Positions 58,228 through 64,000 of a DNA stretch of 64,000 nucleotides are shown piece after piece. Both the position numbers and the translations under genes were made by a program. This DNA comes from Garcia nutans (Eukaryota > Streptophyta > Magnoliopsida > Malpighiales > Euphorbiaceae). Numbering within the stretch: the stretch's first letter is position 1; each line of letters opens with the position of its first letter. The stretch is taken from NCBI GenBank assembly GCA_947685225.1, contig CANTUV010000024.1, positions 29,344,001 through 29,408,000 on the forward strand, in the 5' to 3' direction. The notes below the pieces were generated by a model. It had not been told where the DNA came from. It did no database searches and saw only the letters and a list, made by a program, of their open reading frames with translations.

Positions 58228-59552
58228 CTAAATCCTACGTCTCCTACGTGGGGCAGAGTCTTCGGTATCTTCCTTAGTTCTGGAACTTTCTGCAACATCT
58301 ATCTTCCCCTCGTTAAGAGGAACCACATCCTCTCCCTCCAACTCCTGCAACAATGCATGCCTCCTTGGCTTTTCAATTGGCCAAACTTCGGCTATAAACC
58401 AAGTTATATACTCTGGAGTAGGCTAAACAAGAGAAGGCTCTGTAAAGGCCTGATCATCTGATGGTTCCTAACCCAAGTTTGTAGAACAGCTCGAGTAACT
58501 TCGGGAGTAATAAGGGAAGCAATCGAAAGCCCAACAGGAAGAGGAACCCTCTGAACAATCCCCATCTGTCTGAGGACACGAGAAGCACTATACCATGTAC
58601 TATGAGTGAAACCAAGAAGGTAAACATGGTTATGCATTGCATTTGCCTCCATGAAGCAAGGAATTCTATACCAAGGGATGAACCACAACAATTCTTCTGG
58701 TCCAAGCTCATACAACCAGATGATCCACTTAGCCATAGAGGGAAAAGAAATCTGGATTCTTCTGGTGCGGTACTGAGAAGGGTTATAAGTCAAGACATGG
58801 GGAGCGGCAACCACTCGGAGATGGTCTCTCAGCCAAACCTGAGAAAATAGATCCTTTCTATTTACAAACAAAAAAGAGATGATGAAATGAGAAGAAACAA
58901 AAGGTATAACAAAATTACCTGAAGAATGATCGGGGTAACAGTCCAATTTTCAAATCCGAGTGCAGTTCTGTCAAGACTGAATAGTCTCAGCCAGAATCAT
59001 ACCACCAATGCAGTTGAGTTCTTCCATTTGCCTAACCATGGGGCAAAGCTTCAAATCTCCAAAGCCAGGATCACGGTTGAAAAGAAACCCGGCTAACAGG
59101 AAGAAAACAAAAGCTCGCATCCTATGTTTCAGTTGAACCTCATCTTCAAAATTAGCGGTCAAGAATTCATCAATCAAAGGAAGTAGCATCGTCTTACTCC
59201 CATCCATGATCATAGCTTGAGCTTGAGGCCTTGAAAAGTTGAAAAGCCTCTGAAAAGACCCCACATAGCCAACTTGAACCTCATGCCTTACAAGAGGGGC
59301 ATTTGGGTCACATCCAATAATTGAGCAGAATTCCTCAAAAAGAGGACACATCTCCTCCATCCGGGCACCAAATCTGAAAACGTGGGCTTGGGGATCCCAA
59401 AATCTGATACAAGCATGCAAGAAATCCCAATCCACAGCTACACCTCTAAGGGTGGCAACAACTTTCAATCCATATCTTCCCATGTTGATCCTTTCAACAT
59501 TATGGAGGCTCTTGGTCCAGTTATGCATCACATGGTTAAAAAGAGGGTTCAT
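58228..59552 (-). pseudogene. Antisense cargo gene A: plant-mobile-domain-like protein, 2 exons, frameshifted
   Basis: ATG at 59552 (MNPLFNHVMHNWTKSL). Exon 1 is 59552-58919 and exon 2 is 58838-58228; the 80-bp intron has donor CAG|GTAATT and acceptor TTTTCTCAG|GT, phase 0. Core phrases: FLHACIRFWDPQAHVFRFG, LFEEFCSIIGCDPNAPL, FVFFLLAGFLFNRD, then exon 2 VWLRDHLRVV, WIIWLYELGPEELLWFIPWY. This is the layout of plant mobile domain/DUF7745-type proteins of retroelements and host MAIN-like genes. A 2-bp loss near 58973 and a 1-bp loss near 58472 shift the frame, and TAG 58423-58425 interrupts the tail, which ends in an Arg-rich PRRRRRI. Expected intact length is about 415 residues. Function unknown; nuclear location is plausible. 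Confidence 0.78.
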
Positions 59553-59620
59553 TGTTGAGAGAAAAATAGAATCCTGCAGTGAAAAACCTATTTTCTGGCC
59601 TGAAAATGCACTTCAACTTC

Positions 59621-59695
59621 GTTTTTTATACAGCCCTGGCCCGACCGCCGTCCACGGTGGCTCGACCGCGGACACCGGTGGTCCGACCGCCACTG
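59621..59695 (-). promoter_or_regulatory. Promoter of antisense gene A: TATA box with GC palindromes
   Basis: On the - strand TATAAAAAAC (59630-59621) lies 69 bp before the ATG. Directly upstream are three GC-rich units (59640-59695) such as GGCGGTCGGACCACC, the same palindromic core as upstream of the Z LTR TATA box. The arrangement suggests the two promoters share an origin. Confidence 0.65.
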
Positions 59696-59977
59696 ACCCA
59701 GTTTCGACTCCTGTTTTTGATGTTTTGTGAAATTTTTGTGTTTTGGCCCTGTTTAGCCCCTGTTAGGTGTTATTTTTGGGGGTTGTTTCAGGAATTTATT
59801 TTGAAAATAGATTTCTAAAAAAACAAGCATCATACATACATATTTGCTGTGAATACTAACAAATAAGTGCAGGTTTGTATCTAAGTTCAAATAACAGGTG
59901 AAAAACATGGAAAGTACAAAGTATAGAGCAAGAATAATTCAAATACGACAAATATAATCCCAGACAAATATGAGAAA
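59696..59977. other. Spacer between antisense genes
   Basis: 282 bp with no coding potential. It would hold the 3' end signals of gene B and upstream promoter of gene A. Confidence 0.45.
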
Positions 59978-62249
59978 TCAGCGTCGGGCTCTCCGTCTTT
60001 GTGGCCTGTTCTGCCTCTCATAAGCACTATCAGTCCAAGCACCCGTCAGGTCATCCGAGAAAGCAATGATCAGTGCCGCCATGTCAGCAACTAGACCCGC
60101 AGGTACCTGTAAAAAAGACAGAATCAAAGTCAATTTCAAGAGAACTTTATGAATCCTTTTCATGAAAAGTTCTAGAGGAATATACCTGAGTGATGTGAGC
60201 AAGGCTCCGATATTGTACACCCTCCACACTAATTGGTCGAGTCACCCAACCATCGGGTGTATGATAACGAACAGCATAAGGCAGCCTCAGGTCCGCCAAA
60301 GCAGGGTCTAATTGACCAGTAGCCGCAAGGATAGATGGGGGAGGCCTCAAATGTGATGAACTGCTGCTTGCCCCAGTATGTGGTGGTCCAGCCCTAAAAG
60401 TGGAAGCCTCGGCCCTAGTGGAAGAAGGTCTGTCACCTTGCCAGCTAGAAGAGGGATGGTCTCCTGGAGTGCTAGAACTGGGAACCGAAGAATGGGAGGA
60501 CCGATAAGTTGGTGCAGGGTCGAACCGTGTCGCAACGTGTGGCATCAGTCGCTGAAGATAGTAGAAATCATAATCATCATCCGGGGCATAGGCCGACTCG
60601 AAGGGATCACCCTCATACTGGGACGCAGTAACAGGCAGAAGCGTCAGAGATAGCATATCATCAGGGGGGTCTAAGGGAGCTACACGGAAACTGGTGATCT
60701 GGAAAGTCACTCTCTCAGCGAGATAATACCGTCAATACTCTGGATGGGGAAGTATGAATCGACGGCGAGTCAGAAATTGTGATCGCTGAAAGCTGTGATC
60801 TTGAGCAATCCACTCTACCAGCAGGCTAGACATCGCTGTAAATACAACCTGTAAAAAATTTATTATGTTAGTGAATCATTTTCTCTAATATAATAAATAA
60901 GGATGAGAATAAAGTATTTACCGAGTTTATGGAGCAACTGTCGAAGAACGATCTCAGCTCTCTGATAGGAAGCTTCCTCTTTGGTGCTTCTACCCTCTCT
61001 TTATACCATCTCCAGGCAATGGGAGAAAGAGGATCTGCAGGGGCAGGTGGCTCACGAAGAAAAGGGGCGATACTAGGAAAGTACTCGTAAGCCCAAGTCT
61101 GGAAAAGATGAAGAAGATATCAGAGTTGGTGTATGTCAACATATGTAAGATAAAAGAAATGTTCTTTACAGTACCTCCCAGAAGTAGTACAGGCCACATG
61201 GAGCAATGTGGGTATAGCAGAGGTCGGACATGTCGTCATACAATCTACATAGCATCATGCTAGCCCAATCATATGTCTGAAGTCGTGACAGGTCGAGTAG
61301 GCTCTTCAGCACATTGAGACTCACTGTGTCTTTCCTGTTTGCTAAGAAGGAGCTAGCAAATAGGAGAATCAGGGTAAACCTGGCAACCTGATCAGCAGTA
61401 AGATCGCCTACCTCGTAGCAAGTATAGATGGCTGGCGCCTGCTCTACAAGCCACCTCCGCTGAATGCAGCGAGGCGCCTGATGTCGAGGATAGTCAACCT
61501 CGATCAAAGTGACCATGTCAGCTGAAGAAATGTCATGCCGCCAGTCATCATAGTACTCCACCATCTCAACGCCGAAGGGAATCCCAGAAATGACGGAAAA
61601 GTCAGTAGGCGTCATCGTCATCTCCCCCTAAGCAAAATGGAAGGTATCAGTAGTAGGCCACCATCGCTCGGCCAGAGCGCAGATCAACTCCCTGTGGATA
61701 TCTCTGCCCACATCTATAGTCCTCAAATGGTGGAGGAAAGCAGGTCTAATAAGATCCCCCATCGGATGCCCGGCATCAAAGATGTAAGCCGGAATAGTGC
61801 TCATGGGTCTCTCGGCGATGGATATCCTAATCACAGAGTCCTAAAAAAGCAGAGAGAGGGATTTTCTATTTCATTATTGGGGATAATTTGGGGGGGGGCA
61901 ACTTTAGAAAAATTTAAGTTCTTTCCCCAGCCGGGTGTGACCTCCTAGAGGATTATTTCTAAGTTCTTTACTAGAAATAATTACTGATAGCAGAACATTG
62001 TGAAGCCTGGTATTACTCCTGATTCATTACTAGAGCTAATTCAAGTACATGTAAAGGAAAGATTCCTACAATTTGTTTCTAAGTTCCTTACTAGAAATAA
62101 ATAAAATTCCTAAACATGCATACTAGATGAGTAAAGGGGAAGGTACTTACCTCATAGCAGCCGGTCCGGGAGCTGTGCTTCTCCTCCTCAAGTAAAAGAT
62201 TGCATGGAGGGAGTGGGATTTCGAAGTCTTCTAGGCCAGTGAAATCCAT
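59978..62249 (-). pseudogene. Antisense cargo gene B: plant mobile domain protein, 5 exons, two in-frame stops
   Basis: Five exons on the - strand, all introns phase 0 and GT-AG: 62249-62151, 61840-61175, 61098-60922, 60848-60186, 60106-59978 (introns 310, 76, 73 and 79 bp). ATG at 62249 opens MDFTGLEDFEIPLPPC. Exon 2 has the plant mobile domain signature: ALAERWWPTTDTFHFA, then GEMTMTPTDFSVISGIPFG. Exon 3 begins TWAYEYFPSIAPFL. Exon 4 has a Ser-rich disordered part. Exon 5 ends RPQRRRARR, a possible nuclear signal. Spliced length is 577 residues. TAG 61628-61630 (residue 104) and TGA 60732-60734 (residue 353) are single C-to-T-type changes; no frameshift. MAIN/MAIL-type host proteins share this domain. 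Confidence 0.82.
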
Positions 62250-62324
62250 CGGCAAAAGAAAGTTTGAAGGAAATGAAAGAAGAAGAAAGAATTAAAGCAA
62301 ATGAAAATGGAATGGAAATGAGCC

Positions 62325-62332
62325 TATTTATA
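62325..62332 (-). promoter_or_regulatory. TATA box of antisense gene B
   Basis: - strand TATAAATA (in CCTTATAAATAGGC) lies 76 bp before the ATG, close to the canonical plant consensus. A start about 30 bp downstream would give a 5'UTR of roughly 45 nt. No GC palindromes are seen here, unlike gene A. Confidence 0.7.
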
Positions 62333-62426
62333 AGGAAAAAGGTGAAAACGCGGGTCTTTTGCACCTCGCTCAAAATCCTCTTTTCTGACGACCACTGAGT
62401 CCCATAAATCATTTTTATGGACCCCC

Positions 62427-62439
62427 AGTGGGGGGCAAT
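62427..62439 (+). other. Z polypurine tract
   Basis: AGTGGGGGGCAAT adjoins the 3' LTR start TGTGAATACTC. Confidence 0.8.
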
Positions 62440-63727
62440 TGTGAATACTCAAATTTTAAGGCTCGGAAAGCCGATTTTCTCAAACTGCAAAAGACCAAAC
62501 CAGACCTGACGACCACAGTAAAGTTCACCGAAAGTATGTCTTCATGGTACTTGAAATGTCCGGAGCAACGCAAGGATCACGGATATGGTCCCTGAATAAT
62601 TTTTGGAGGTCCGTAGCTCCCAAAAAATCAGTTTGAACAAAAATCTGCGTGCTTTTTTGGAGGGCTCAAAAACCGAGGGCAGTGGCCCGCCCGCCGACCG
62701 TTTTGCTTTTTTTGTTTTCCCGGGCTGTCACTTCCAGTCCGAATTTTGTCTATAAAAGCCTCCAAATTGTCAAAAAAGGGGTTCGGCTTTTGGTTGGGTT
62801 TTTTCGGGGTTTTTCGGGTTTTTTTCGGGCGGACGAATTCTTCATTTTCCATACGCTTAAGAACTTCTCTTGGACTTTTCTTTGCAAAAAAATCTAACCT
62901 TGTGCTATAGGAATTAATCCGTAATCAAGAATCATAATCCAAGGTCCAAGAAAACGAGATCTGGAACTTCGAAGTGGGAAAATCCTAAGTAAGGTAATAT
63001 CCTAATTCATCCTTTGTCAATTCAAGCATGTCATAAGCATTCCATCTTCTTCTTAATTTCTTTTTGGTCAAAGACCTAATCCTTTTAGGTCTAAGGCCTA
63101 GTTAAGTAATCAATCAATCTTTCGGCATTAAGCCCTGAATCAATCAATCTTTTAGGTCTAAGGCCTAATTACGTAATCAATCAATTTTTGGGCATGAAGC
63201 CGATCTCAACTAAAATCAACCTTTTGGCACGGAGCCTAAATTGCATTCTTTTGGTACCAAGTACCCAAATTTCATCAAAATTAGCATTAAGTGCTCAAAA
63301 TCTCACAATTTTGGCAAAAAGCCCGACAATGCACGAAGCAAACACACACGCATGCATAATGCATAATTGCCTTTAAATAGGCTTTTCCGAAATACATGGG
63401 CTTTGATCTCTCATAAAAAACGAGAGTATGTAGGCATATTTGGGATTCACCCCAAATAGCAAGTCCACAATTTACTAACAATCTCTTTGTCTTCTTTTCT
63501 TCGTCCCTTTTAGGTTTGTTTCTTTTTGGCAAATTAATCAAATACATGACATAGTCCCCGAATCCTCCTTGGGTTCGTAGATTAGAAACTTTTACATTGG
63601 ATGCATTATTGGAGTCAAACAAGGGTTTTCTTAGTTTTTCCCTTTGAACAGAAAAAACTGAATGGCGACTCCTAACAACAAGTGAACGTTCATCCGAATC
63701 CTTTTTCGGTGGAAACCGAGGTTCACA
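62440..63727 (+). repeat. Z 3' LTR (1,288 bp)
   Basis: Pairs with 49264-50597. Differences are scattered substitutions plus a contracted GC-rich block upstream of TATAAAAG (62751). It ends GAGGTTCACA and is followed by the duplication ACTTT. Confidence 0.95.
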
Positions 63728-63732
63728 ACTTT

Positions 63733-64000
63733 CCTTTTCCTTATAATCTCTCATTTATACGCATATACTTTAGGCCTAAAATACTATGCAATCATCAAGT
63801 TCAGCTATTAAAATAACAATTTCACCATCCAGCTTTGTTCGGGTCCATTCTCAATCTCAATTCATCACATGACCTAACTCTACGCAAGTCAAGACCTAAT
63901 CTTTCTTAGGTCTATTAATACATGCAATATCATTCTCAATAATACCAGACACGTATTTGTATAAGGTAGTAAACACTCAATAATATTTTTTTTAATCATC
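63733..64000 (-). repeat. Chromovirus LTR fragment (insertion site of Z)
   Basis: - strand LTR sequence similar to 20690-20790 (CCATTCTCAATCTCAATTCA, CAAGTCAAGACCTAA). It continues past the window end. No gene. Confidence 0.55.

Larger units (their letters stand above)
49264..63727 (+). mobile_element. Z: full-length Tat-lineage element carrying two antisense cargo genes
   Basis: 5' LTR 49264-50597, PBS 50601-50618, gag-pol 51360-57740 (+), hairpins and tandem repeat, two - strand genes (59552->58228 and 62249->59978), polypurine tract, 3' LTR 62440-63727. The target duplication ACTTT is present at 49259-49263 and 63728-63732. By eye the LTRs differ by roughly 2%, plus GC-repeat length changes. 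Lineage markers: the TGGCGACTCC PBS, gag with YHQGNGHRTDAC, and a second RNase H between the first RNase H and integrase. Confidence 0.96.

Overview
The window is a block of nested LTR retrotransposons from a flowering plant, most likely a eudicot, of the kind that fills pericentromeric or other gene-poor heterochromatin. I could not fix the species and found no convincing host gene, tRNA or rRNA. The assignment rests on complete retroelement architecture: LTRs with TG...CA ends, 5-bp target duplications, primer binding sites, polypurine tracts and domain order. The coding domains belong to the plant Ty3/gypsy lineages chromovirus (Tekay-like), Tat/Ogre-like and Athila.

Layout, left to right. 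(1) E1, a young chromovirus on the + strand (1-7442), has its 5' LTR cut by the window edge; its gag-pol is open except for one TGA. (2) E1 sits in the 3' LTR of X (7443-15926, - strand), a Tat-lineage element that kept gag, PBS and LTRs but has no pol. (3) X sits in the integrase of E2, an older chromovirus (15927-19196, + strand). (4) 19197-24200 holds - strand chromovirus LTR debris, including a solo LTR. (5) X2, a + strand relative of X (24200-26808 and 38294-40287), is split by Y, a decayed Athila element (26809-38293, - strand, target duplication AGTCC). (6) 40288-49258 holds more chromovirus LTRs in both orientations, an unclassified insert and a 494-bp near-perfect palindrome with TG...CA ends and a 5-bp duplication. 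(7) Z, a full-length 14.5-kb Tat element (49264-63727, + strand, duplication ACTTT), carries gag-pol with dual RNase H and, downstream on the opposite strand, two related intron-containing genes of plant-mobile-domain type. (8) Another LTR fragment runs to the window end.

The most interesting content is in Z. Two antisense genes (62249->59978 and 59552->58228) each have their own TATA box, GT-AG introns and an arginine-rich C-terminus. They share an intron position, so they look like an ancient duplicated cargo module. GC-rich palindromic promoter sequence is shared between the Z LTR and one of these genes. Other patterns that feature types do not explain: GACACGGCC...GGCCGTGTC arrays in three distinct retroelement lineages, paired hairpins after integrase in Tat elements, 3'UTR tandem repeats that keep complementary arms while changing sequence, a telobox-rich LTR, and a hairpin in chromovirus LTRs.

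Decay in E1, X and the Z gag-pol is mostly by in-frame stops that fit C-to-T change (CAG, CAA, CGA or TGG to a stop), with few frameshifts, as expected for methylated, silenced DNA. Y and the Z cargo genes also carry frameshifts.
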